Below, piece after piece: positions 23,966 to 31,746 of a stretch of 64,000 nucleotides of DNA. The notes below the pieces were generated by a model. That model saw nothing but the letters and a program-made list of their open reading frames with translations. It ran no database searches and was not told the origin of the DNA. Source of the stretch: Flagellimonas_A sp039592695 (GTDB lineage Bacteria > Bacteroidota > Bacteroidia > Flavobacteriales > Flavobacteriaceae). The translations under genes and the position numbers were made by a program. Location: positions 434,001-498,000 of the forward strand of contig NZ_JBBUTK010000001.1 of NCBI RefSeq assembly GCF_039592695.1, given 5' to 3'. Positions within the stretch are counted from its first letter, which is position 1; every line of letters begins with the position of its first letter.

Positions 23966-25238
23966 CGTTTACCGTTGATTTTTTTCCATAATCTGCAGGA
24001 TATTTCAAAAACTGAAGCAATATGATGGCCGGGATGGCCGCAATGACCACCCAAATAAAGAATCCGCCATAGCCCAACCACTCTTGCACATAGCCACTGA
24101 TCATGCCCGGCAGCATCATGCCCAAGGCCATAAAGCCAGTGGCAATGGCATAATGACTGGTTTTTGAGGCACCCTCAGCCAAATAGATGAGGTACATTAA
24201 AAATGCGGCAAAGCCAAAGCCATAGCCGAACTGCTCCAGCACCACAGTGCCCACCACGGCGACCAAGCTTGAGGTTTTGGTAATGGCCAAAATCGCATAC
24301 AGCACATTGGGCAGGTTGAGCGCCAAGATCATGGGTAACATCCATTTTTTGAGTCCATCCCTTGAAATCAATATGCCGCCCAAGATGCCCCCCAATGAAA
24401 GCATGATGAGCCCGACCGTGCCGTAGATGGTTCCAACAGCTTCGGTGGAGAGTGCCAGCCCACCTGCTTCTTTCTCATCCAACAGAAAGGGTGACGCCAT
24501 TTTGACCAACTGTGATTCGCCCAAGCGATACGTGAGCACGAATGCCAAGCCCAGCCAAATCTGTTTTTTCTTGAAAAACGAAGCGAATACTTCGAAAAAA
24601 CTGGTGGGTTTTTCGAGACTTTTCGAAAAAGCGGACTCAAATTTTGGGGTGGCAAAAAAGTTGGAAATGGTCAAAGCCAACATCAACACCGCTGCACAGA
24701 TCATGGTCATTGACCAGGCCTTGGCATTGTCACCATATTGATTTTCCAAAAACCCGGCAAGAATGACCAAAAGCCCCTGCCCAGTAATCATCGCCAATCG
24801 ATAAAATGTGCTGCGTACCCCAATAAAAAAGGATTGCTTTTTTTCGGTCAGCCCAATAAGATAATAGCCATCTGCCGCAATATCGTGGGTGGCAGAGGCG
24901 AAGGCGGCCATCCAAAAGCAGGCCAGCGTGGTCACGAAAAAGATATTGGTCTGCAGCGTTAGGCCGATGCCCAAAAATGCCAAGCTGATGATGAGCTGCA
25001 TCAACAAGAACCAATTGCGTTTGGTGCTCTTTAAATCCACAAAAGGACTCCACAACGGTTTGATGACCCATGGCAGGTACAGCCAACTGGTATACAGCCC
25101 GATATCGGCATTGCTGATGCCCAAACGTTTGTACATGATGACCGAAACCGTAACGACCATGATGTAGGGGATGCCTTGGGTAAAGTACAACAACGGAACC
25201 CAATACCAGGCATTTTTGTTCTTTGGGATGCCCGTCAT
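23958..25238 (-). CDS. ampG: MFS transporter, AmpG-like muropeptide permease
   Basis: 426 aa with about 12 transmembrane helices. WYWVPLLYFTQGIPYIMVVTVSVIMYKRLGISNADIGLYTSWLYLPWVIKPLWSPFVD matches the AmpG/SLC33-like N-terminus, and SATHDIAADGYYLI is the characteristic AmpG segment. It is expected to import GlcNAc-anhydroMurNAc (with or without peptide) across the inner membrane. Lies between a GNAT gene (4-nt overlap) and nagZ (8-nt overlap). The cargo is inferred from the family and the neighbours. Confidence 0.9.
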   Translation of the reverse strand: MTGIPKNKNAWYWVPLLYFTQGIPYIMVVTVSVIMYKRLGISNADIGLYTSWLYLPWVIKPLWSPFVDLKSTKRNWFLLMQLIISLAFLGIGLTLQTNIFFVTTLACFWMAAFASATHDIAADGYYLIGLTEKKQSFFIGVRSTFYRLAMITGQGLLVILAGFLENQYGDNAKAWSMTMICAAVLMLALTISNFFATPKFESAFSKSLEKPTSFFEVFASFFKKKQIWLGLAFVLTYRLGESQLVKMASPFLLDEKEAGGLALSTEAVGTIYGTVGLIMLSLGGILGGILISRDGLKKWMLPMILALNLPNVLYAILAITKTSSLVAVVGTVVLEQFGYGFGFAAFLMYLIYLAEGASKTSHYAIATGFMALGMMLPGMISGYVQEWLGYGGFFIWVVIAAIPAIILLQFLKYPADYGKKSTVNDG

Positions 25239-25717
25239 TTTTTGTGTTTCAATAGATTCTGATAAATACTGACCTCAGAGTTTTCAATGATTTTGGCCTT
25301 GACGGTTTTTTTATAATAGTCTGCAGGGCCGACCCCACCAATGATGCCGTAGACATACCCCATTTGTTTAAGGCCTTGCAAAGCTTTGACCAAAAGTAGT
25401 TTGCCGATGCCCTTACCACGTTCTGTATCGAGCACGGCGGTAGGCCCAAAAAAGTTTTTGGCCGTACATTCAAAGCAGGCGAAGCCTAAAATTTCTTGTT
25501 TGCGTTGTGCGATGTAACAGTTTGCCGGTGAGCTTGCGAATGCCACAGCAACCTCATCGGCCCAATTCTCGGAAAAGTGCGCTCGCACCCAATTTACGAC
25601 AATGGACTTTTCTGGGGCAATGGGTCTTCTAAAGATGATTTTTTCGTTCTCCTCAAGGCTTTTTTCTTCAGCGGAAATATTGGGCAAATCCACCAACCGC
25701 ACCAACATGTCATTCAT
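25235..25717 (-). CDS. GNAT family N-acetyltransferase in the salvage operon
   Basis: 160 aa. The acetyl-CoA binding segment is recognisable: LGFACFECTAKNFFGPTAVLDTERGKGIGKLLLVKALQGLKQMGY, with the Q/RxxGxG/A-type loop as RGKGIGK. YGIIGGVGPADYYKKTV precedes the C-terminus. Overlaps the hydrolase stop and the ampG-like start by 4 nt each, so it is translationally coupled within the operon. The substrate is unknown; an amino sugar or a peptide amine from cell-wall turnover would suit the context (inference). Confidence 0.88.
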   Translation of the reverse strand: MNDMLVRLVDLPNISAEEKSLEENEKIIFRRPIAPEKSIVVNWVRAHFSENWADEVAVAFASSPANCYIAQRKQEILGFACFECTAKNFFGPTAVLDTERGKGIGKLLLVKALQGLKQMGYVYGIIGGVGPADYYKKTVKAKIIENSEVSIYQNLLKHKK

Positions 25718-27228
25718 AAAGCTTCTTTTAGATTAATGGTTTGCAGTTCAGTTTTGTTTCCATACATGTCTTGGATGCTAAATCCGAGATATTTAAACTT
25801 TCGGGATGCAATGAAAATACAACTTTCGGATTCATTTCTAGGAATATAGCCCCGTTGTAAAAATTGTTTTTCTTTGGGATTGGATGGATTCTTCAATCCG
25901 TAAATTGACACAAACCGGGGAATGGAATCAAAATGGGAAACACAGAGTTCAATACCTTTTCCTTTTTTTGATAGCTTGGCAACAGCAGGAAGCCGTTCGG
26001 TCAATGCTTCATTCTTTTCAATTGGAAAAGCAGTAGGATATTTGTAGAATTTTTTCCTCAGAAACTTGACCACATCTTCATGTTGCCCCATCAAAGACTT
26101 GGCGCTGAAGAACACATTGCCTTGAACTTCGGGCAGGTTTCTGGCCATGGCCAACTGTTTGGGCAATTCTTTTTTATCGTTCCAAGCCTCATCGGCATTG
26201 TTCCTGATTTTGTAGGGGCCGTTGCCCATGTACAATTCGGTGTCTTCTGTTTGGCTGGCCCACCATGTCGCTATTTTTTCGTGGGAAGCGGCAGGGTAGT
26301 GCATGCTCCAGTACGCCTGAGGAACGATATAGTCAATCCATCCTTTTTCCATCCAAAGCAAAGGGTCGGCGTATAAATCTTCATAAGTGGTCTGGCCAGC
26401 TTTGGTGTCTGAACCAAGCGGGTCAGTCGATTTGTTTTTCCAAACCCCAAACGGACTGATACCGAACTGAACCCATGGTTTGTTGTGCCGAATGGATTGA
26501 TGTACATTTTTGACCAATGAATCGACGTTGCTGCGTCGCCAATCTCCCAATGTTTGGTTGGGTAGGGCATGGGTCGCATACTCCAAAGAATCATTGAAAA
26601 CCTCACCCTGTATTTTGTAGGGATAGAAATAGTCGTCAAAATGCACCCCATCAACATCATAATTTTTGACCACTTCGGCCACCACTTCGGTCAAGTGCTC
26701 CCATACTTCAGGGATACCCGGATTGTAGTAGTACTTTTTTCCGTATTTCAGCATCCAATCCCGATGCTTATAAAAATCATGTTTTGTAGTATCGAGTAGG
26801 GTCGTGTCTAAGTCAAACGTCGCACGATAGGGATTGAACCATGCATGAAACTGCATGCCCCGTTCGTGGGTGCGGTCGAGCATCCACTGCAATGGGTCTT
26901 CGAACCTCTGTTTTGGTTGCCCTTCCTTGCCTGTCAGAAACCGTGACCAAGGCGCTTTTTCAGAGGGATAAAAAGCATCTCCGGCCGTACGCACCTGTAC
27001 AATCAAGGCATTAAAATTTAGCTCGTCATAAAAATCAAGAATGCGAAGAAAATCCTTTTTTTGCTTGGCTACGTGGTCATTGCCATTTTTGGGCCAGTCG
27101 ATATTGACCACAGTGGCGACCCAGACCCCTCGGAATTCTTCCTTGGGATACTTCTCGTATTTGAGACCAGAACAAGAAGCAGCCAAAAAGAATAGGCATA
27201 ATAATACTATGAAAAGCGGTTTTTGCAT
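25714..27228 (-). CDS. GHL10 (DigH/YddW-like) glycoside hydrolase lipoprotein
   Basis: 504 aa. Lipoprotein signal peptide with lipobox LAAS|C (Cys19), followed by the GHL10 barrel: EFRGVWVATVVNIDWP, NALIVQVRTAGDAFYPS, FHAWFNPYRA, and the active-site strand DVDGVHFDDYFYPY (about 191-204). E. coli DigH of this family cuts denuded peptidoglycan glycans, which fits the neighbours (AmpG, NagZ, AnmK, MurQ). A C-terminal beta domain (about 420-504) is present. As a lipoprotein it acts in the periplasm or at the cell surface. The ATG lies 11 nt after a terminator hairpin for the susCD transcript. First gene of the distal part of the operon. Confidence 0.92.
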   Translation of the reverse strand: MQKPLFIVLLCLFFLAASCSGLKYEKYPKEEFRGVWVATVVNIDWPKNGNDHVAKQKKDFLRILDFYDELNFNALIVQVRTAGDAFYPSEKAPWSRFLTGKEGQPKQRFEDPLQWMLDRTHERGMQFHAWFNPYRATFDLDTTLLDTTKHDFYKHRDWMLKYGKKYYYNPGIPEVWEHLTEVVAEVVKNYDVDGVHFDDYFYPYKIQGEVFNDSLEYATHALPNQTLGDWRRSNVDSLVKNVHQSIRHNKPWVQFGISPFGVWKNKSTDPLGSDTKAGQTTYEDLYADPLLWMEKGWIDYIVPQAYWSMHYPAASHEKIATWWASQTEDTELYMGNGPYKIRNNADEAWNDKKELPKQLAMARNLPEVQGNVFFSAKSLMGQHEDVVKFLRKKFYKYPTAFPIEKNEALTERLPAVAKLSKKGKGIELCVSHFDSIPRFVSIYGLKNPSNPKEKQFLQRGYIPRNESESCIFIASRKFKYLGFSIQDMYGNKTELQTINLKEAL

Positions 27229-27238
27229 ACTGATTAAA

Positions 27239-27268
27239 AAAGGCCTACTTAATGTATTGTAGGCCTTT
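27239..27268 (-). terminator. Rho-independent terminator between susD and the hydrolase gene
   Basis: AAAGGCCTAC / GTAGGCCTTT forms a perfect 10-bp stem with a 10-nt loop. On the minus strand the stem is followed by a T run (CCTTTTTTTAAT), the normal orientation to end a susC-susD transcript. The hydrolase ATG is only 11 nt beyond it. Confidence 0.75.
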
Positions 27269-27280
27269 GAAACTAATTAA

Positions 27281-27288
27281 CAAACTTA
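27281..27288 (-). promoter_or_regulatory. Possible -7 element (TAAGTTTG) upstream of the terminator hairpin
   Basis: TAAGTTTG on the minus strand matches TAnnTTTG. A transcript from here would carry the terminator hairpin in its leader, which would allow attenuation of the downstream salvage genes. No -33 was identified, so this is weak. Confidence 0.25.
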
Positions 27289-27299
27289 AAAATCAATTT

Positions 27300-28619
27300 T
27301 TATATGGCAGGGTCGGCCGGGGTATTCGGGTTATTATCTCTTTCAGTATCAGGATAGGGATAAAAATTTCTATTTCTTTCTGCATCAGGATCGGTTGGTC
27401 CTGGTCTATCGAACCTTCGACTGTCTTCCAATGACATGCCCGTCATGAACAGTTCTATTCTTCTATTGCGATATATTTCTTCTAAAACAGCTTCTTGGGT
27501 TGCAGCACCCGAATATGCCGGGAGATTGGCACCAAGGCCAAACGCATCCTCTGCAGCAGTCTTGGTCAATACCCCGTCAAGTGCACTGATGGCTTCTGTA
27601 ATTTGGTTCTGTCTTGCAAATGCCTCTGCCCTGATGAGTGACATTTCCCCAGGAAGATAAACAGGAATATCATCCAGATTATCATCGAAGAAGCCCACCG
27701 CAAAGAATGCATCTTCGTTTGTCGAAGGATCATTGGCAATGGTCACATAAAAGTTGATTCTCTCATCCGCCGGATCAGGAAGCAAATCATCTGGAAGTCC
27801 AAATTCATCATTTTTCGCTTCTACAACGTTGTTTGTACCGTACGTCTCTGAAATAGGGTTCGGTACCGCAGCATCATAGGTCCAAGTAGACTGTACTGAC
27901 AAATCTACCGCTCCTGCAGCATTTATGGCTTCAGGATAATTACCTGCCATGAGATGGTATCTCGCCAATAATGCTTGGATGGAATTTTCTAAATCTACAG
28001 ATTGAAACACACCTCCGGACACGCTTGAGGATATTCCAGCTTGAACATAACCTAGCGCTGTATTCAAATCTGTAATAACATCTGCCAATACTTCGGCTCT
28101 TGTATTGAATTGTGCCTCTTTTTCTGTTGCTAAGGGGACTTGCTCAAAAAACTGGATTAAGCTTCCATTCGCCAAAGCTCGATAAAAAAGTGCATACGCC
28201 TTTAAGCTATTGGCCTCAGCTTCATCAGATGCAGCTGCATCAGCACTTTCCAACACGGTCAAGGCTTCTCTGCGAACCAACATCAACTCGCCCCAAAGAT
28301 TTCTGACAATCCCATTATTTATTGAAATTTCGTTTCCACCGTTGGTCAACTCTGCCTCAGCTAAGTTTCCAGGATTTATGAGCCTAAGTTCATCTGCAGT
28401 CAAGCCAGAGGCAGTTACGGTGTTATAAATTGCACCTGCCCTATCAGTGCTGTAGCGTTGTTGAATGCCATTGATTAACCGAATTAGATTGTCAACACTA
28501 CCTTCTACTTCGGGGTCAGAAATGTTGATTGGGTCTATAAATTCCTTATCACATGAAGAAATCGATGTCAAAAGAATAACTACTATGAATGTTTTATATA
28601 TACTTTTCATTTTCTTCAT
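27300..28619 (-). CDS. SusD/RagB family surface glycan-binding lipoprotein
   Basis: 439 aa from the ATG at 28619, just after the susC stop; a longer start at 28634 would reach into susC. Lipoprotein signal with Cys23 (LLTSISSC). TPR-rich SusD features: LWGELMLVRREALTVLE, LKAYALFYRALANGSLIQFFEQVPL, ALLARYHLMAGNYPEAINAA and the C-terminal EEIYRNRRIELFMTGMSLEDSRRF. It caps the SusC pore and binds the imported ligand at the outer surface. It is rather short for SusD. In this locus the ligand is probably a peptidoglycan or amino-sugar oligomer (inference). Confidence 0.93.
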   Translation of the reverse strand: MKKMKSIYKTFIVVILLTSISSCDKEFIDPINISDPEVEGSVDNLIRLINGIQQRYSTDRAGAIYNTVTASGLTADELRLINPGNLAEAELTNGGNEISINNGIVRNLWGELMLVRREALTVLESADAAASDEAEANSLKAYALFYRALANGSLIQFFEQVPLATEKEAQFNTRAEVLADVITDLNTALGYVQAGISSSVSGGVFQSVDLENSIQALLARYHLMAGNYPEAINAAGAVDLSVQSTWTYDAAVPNPISETYGTNNVVEAKNDEFGLPDDLLPDPADERINFYVTIANDPSTNEDAFFAVGFFDDNLDDIPVYLPGEMSLIRAEAFARQNQITEAISALDGVLTKTAAEDAFGLGANLPAYSGAATQEAVLEEIYRNRRIELFMTGMSLEDSRRFDRPGPTDPDAERNRNFYPYPDTERDNNPNTPADPAI

Positions 28620-28620
28620 T

Positions 28621-31600
28621 TTAGAAATTAGCACTTAATGATAGAATGAATGTTCTTGGAATGGGAACATTACCAAAATTTACCGCCCGTAACAAATTTG
28701 ACTGACCACCAGCATTGGTTTCGGGATCGTAGCTGAAAAAATTATCGATTGATATCAAGTTTCTGCCTTTTAAGCCAATGGTAAAATTTTTGACCCCTTT
28801 AAACAATTCAGGAAAAGTGTATGCTAACGCTACTTCCCTAAGCTTAACAAAAGAACCGTCTTCCATTCTGAACTCCTGAATGGGATAAATAGCTGAAATG
28901 TAACCACGGGGAAGCTCACCGGTAAGTTCTTGTTCTGCCAATCTGCCTACACCGACTCCTTGCCTGGTACGTTTGTCCGCATCAAAAATATCAAACCCTT
29001 GAACGGCTTCCCAAAGCATCGAAAAGGAGAGTTGTTTGTATCTGAGGTCTGTACCTATTCCTAAGAGAAAATCTGGATTAGGATCACCGATGACCCTTCT
29101 TAGGGGGTCACCAATGGGTTGACCACTAGCATCTCTTTGGGGGGTGTCCGTTGTTATATCACCACGTTCTTGCTGTGGCAAACCATCTGGGGTCAATAAT
29201 AAGCTACCATCGTCATTTCGGGCAAAGTAAGTTCCGTAAAAAACGCCTAAAGGCTCCCCTTCTCTTACCTGGGGTGGAGCACCGGTAACATTTGCAATCG
29301 ATATTGGACCCCCTGTTGTAGCCGTTACTTCATTGCGATTGCGGGTAAAATTAAAGTTCAAATCCCACTGAAGATTATCTTTTCTGATAGGTGTGATTCT
29401 TAAATAGGTCTCGAGACCATTGTTTTTCATACTTCCAACGTTTTCAAACCTTGAAAGCCCACCTTCTGAAGGTGCAAGCGTACGTTGTACTATCAAATCT
29501 GAGATTCGCTGATTATAATATGTGAACAATACCGAAACTCTGTTGTCAAACATGCTGAAATCAGTTCCTATTTCAAATTCCTTTAGCCGTTCAACCTCTA
29601 AATCTTCATTGCCCAAGGCACTGGATTGGCTTAAAGTGGTAGTTCCCAGAAACTCGTTCGGATTGTATCTTCCGAATCGCGCATAAGGTCCTACTGCCGT
29701 GAGGTTACCCGCTTCACCGTAAGAAGAACGTAATCTTACGGAATTGAAAATATTCGATATACCTGAACCTTCCCAAAACGGCTCATTTGAAAGAACGTAA
29801 GAACCTGAAACTTTTGGGTAGAAATTGGTTCTTTTGTCAGGGTCAAAGTTTGTGGCCCCATCAACCCTTCCTGCAAAAGTCAAAAAATATCTATCATGGA
29901 AGGAAAGGGTTTCTTGAATGAAACCTCCAAAGATTTCTATTCGGTCATCGCTCTCTTGGGTTTGTAGTGGTACTGTAGGCACTCCATTAGCATCAAGGTC
30001 TCTTCCTTGTGTGCCGTTATATTCTAATTCACTTGATTGAAAGTTATACCCCACCACGGTTTGAGAATTGATGTTATCAGTGAGGTCAAAATCGAAGGTT
30101 GCATTGATATCGTAATTCCAGTTAAATATGTTGGCCTCTGCATTGCCCTGATACCCTAAATTGAAATAAGATGCATTCACAGGTTCATAAGGATAAATAG
30201 GAATAGAAATATTACCTTCTTGCTTATAGGTATCGATGCCCAAAATCTGATCGATAGTCAAAAAAGCGGTGGGTTTCAAAGAAACTGTCAAGTTCGGGAT
30301 AAATCGGGTGACATCTTGATTGATATCAAAAGTTTCAATTATAGATAATGGATTCACCCTAGTAGGCTCAACACTTTGCAAATTACCATTCGCGTCACGC
30401 TGTGTGGCATCAAAGATATTGTTGGTGATGTTTACCGAGTTTATTGGACTCCAAAAAACATTGCCATCAGGTTTTTCATCTGATGAGCTGTTCATAAAAT
30501 AAAGGCCCACCCCATAAGAGAGCCAATCAGTAACCGTGTGATTGAAATTAAGCCTTGCAGAAAATCTATTGTATTTGGTGTTCTTGATGATGCCCTCGTT
30601 GGAAAGGTAACCAACGGATGCCGCATATCCCATCTTTTCATTACCGTCTCTTATTGATAGATAATTGTCGGTACCCAAACCCGTCTGAAAAATTAAATCT
30701 TGATAATCAAAACGCTCAACTTCTGCGATATTGGTCAATAAGTTTGCAAATGGAGTGGTATTGCCTTCTTCATCCCTTCCGAAAATGGGCCAAAGTCTCA
30801 CATCTGCCCCTCCAAATTGCTCACCCCTTAAGTTGACATCAACTTCTTTTCTGAGCTGGTTGACATTGAAGGAAGTCTTGAAGAAGATTTCTGGTCCGTC
30901 AGTAAAGTTTCGCCCTCTTTTAGTGGTAATGATTACTACACCATTGGAAGCTCTTGAACCATATATGGCAGCTGCCGCAGAACCGTTAAGAATATTGATA
31001 TCTTGAATATCGTTTGGGTTGATATCTACCAAACGATTTTGACCTGGGCTCGCATCCCCAGCGCTTACATTGATGTTCGTAACATTTGTCGTTAAATTAC
31101 TTGCAATAACACCATCCACAATGTATAATGGTTCTGAAGAACCACTAATCGTACTTGGACCCCTTAATCGAATGGAAAAACCACCAGCAGGGTCACCAGA
31201 GTTTTGTGTGATCTGTGCTCCTGGAACTTTACCTTGAATTGCAGATGTTACGTTGATTGGGTCTGCTTGTAAAAGTGCTACGCTTTTGACCGTAGTTACC
31301 GCATTACCCAATTTCTTTCTTTCTTGAACTACCGTAGAACCCGTTACGACGACTTCATCTAGACTTAACAAATCCTCTGCTAGAATTGCATCGTTGGTTA
31401 CTGTGTTACTGGAACCAAGTGTGATGGAAATTCGTTGCGTCGAATATCCCAGAGAACTGACCACCAATGTGTAGTCTCCTGATTCTAGTGTAGCACTGAA
31501 ATTATAATTTCCATCGAAATCGGTGATGGTCCCAAAAGAGGTGCCATCGACAAATACAGATACTCCTGGCAGTGGAGTTCCTGTATCTCTTTCGGTAATT

Positions 31601-31713
31601 TTTCCATTCAGGGTATACTGTGTCTGGGCATACACCGAACCTCCTAAGGCCAGTGCTATTGCCAATAACAGCAACCCCCCATTCTTTTTGAGATAATCAT
31701 GTGTTCTTTGCAT
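28621..31713 (-). CDS. SusC/RagA family TonB-dependent outer membrane transporter
   Basis: 1030 aa. Signal peptide up to SVYAQ, then a carboxypeptidase-D-like beta sandwich (GKITERDTGTPLPGVSVFVDG...SLGYSTQRISI), TonB-box region LDEVVVTGS, plug domain (SAIQGKVPGAQITQNSGDPAGGFSIRLRGPSTISGSSEPLYIVDGV) and a large C-terminal barrel ending PRTFILSLSANF with a terminal Phe. It imports oligomers across the outer membrane with SusD, whose gene starts directly after. Lies 33 nt downstream of nagB and is probably co-transcribed from the nagB promoter. The substrate is inferred from the locus. Confidence 0.96.
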   Translation of the reverse strand: MQRTHDYLKKNGGLLLLAIALALGGSVYAQTQYTLNGKITERDTGTPLPGVSVFVDGTSFGTITDFDGNYNFSATLESGDYTLVVSSLGYSTQRISITLGSSNTVTNDAILAEDLLSLDEVVVTGSTVVQERKKLGNAVTTVKSVALLQADPINVTSAIQGKVPGAQITQNSGDPAGGFSIRLRGPSTISGSSEPLYIVDGVIASNLTTNVTNINVSAGDASPGQNRLVDINPNDIQDINILNGSAAAAIYGSRASNGVVIITTKRGRNFTDGPEIFFKTSFNVNQLRKEVDVNLRGEQFGGADVRLWPIFGRDEEGNTTPFANLLTNIAEVERFDYQDLIFQTGLGTDNYLSIRDGNEKMGYAASVGYLSNEGIIKNTKYNRFSARLNFNHTVTDWLSYGVGLYFMNSSSDEKPDGNVFWSPINSVNITNNIFDATQRDANGNLQSVEPTRVNPLSIIETFDINQDVTRFIPNLTVSLKPTAFLTIDQILGIDTYKQEGNISIPIYPYEPVNASYFNLGYQGNAEANIFNWNYDINATFDFDLTDNINSQTVVGYNFQSSELEYNGTQGRDLDANGVPTVPLQTQESDDRIEIFGGFIQETLSFHDRYFLTFAGRVDGATNFDPDKRTNFYPKVSGSYVLSNEPFWEGSGISNIFNSVRLRSSYGEAGNLTAVGPYARFGRYNPNEFLGTTTLSQSSALGNEDLEVERLKEFEIGTDFSMFDNRVSVLFTYYNQRISDLIVQRTLAPSEGGLSRFENVGSMKNNGLETYLRITPIRKDNLQWDLNFNFTRNRNEVTATTGGPISIANVTGAPPQVREGEPLGVFYGTYFARNDDGSLLLTPDGLPQQERGDITTDTPQRDASGQPIGDPLRRVIGDPNPDFLLGIGTDLRYKQLSFSMLWEAVQGFDIFDADKRTRQGVGVGRLAEQELTGELPRGYISAIYPIQEFRMEDGSFVKLREVALAYTFPELFKGVKNFTIGLKGRNLISIDNFFSYDPETNAGGQSNLLRAVNFGNVPIPRTFILSLSANF

Positions 31714-31746
31714 AGCGAGTTAGTTATTGTTTCTATTAGATTACTA

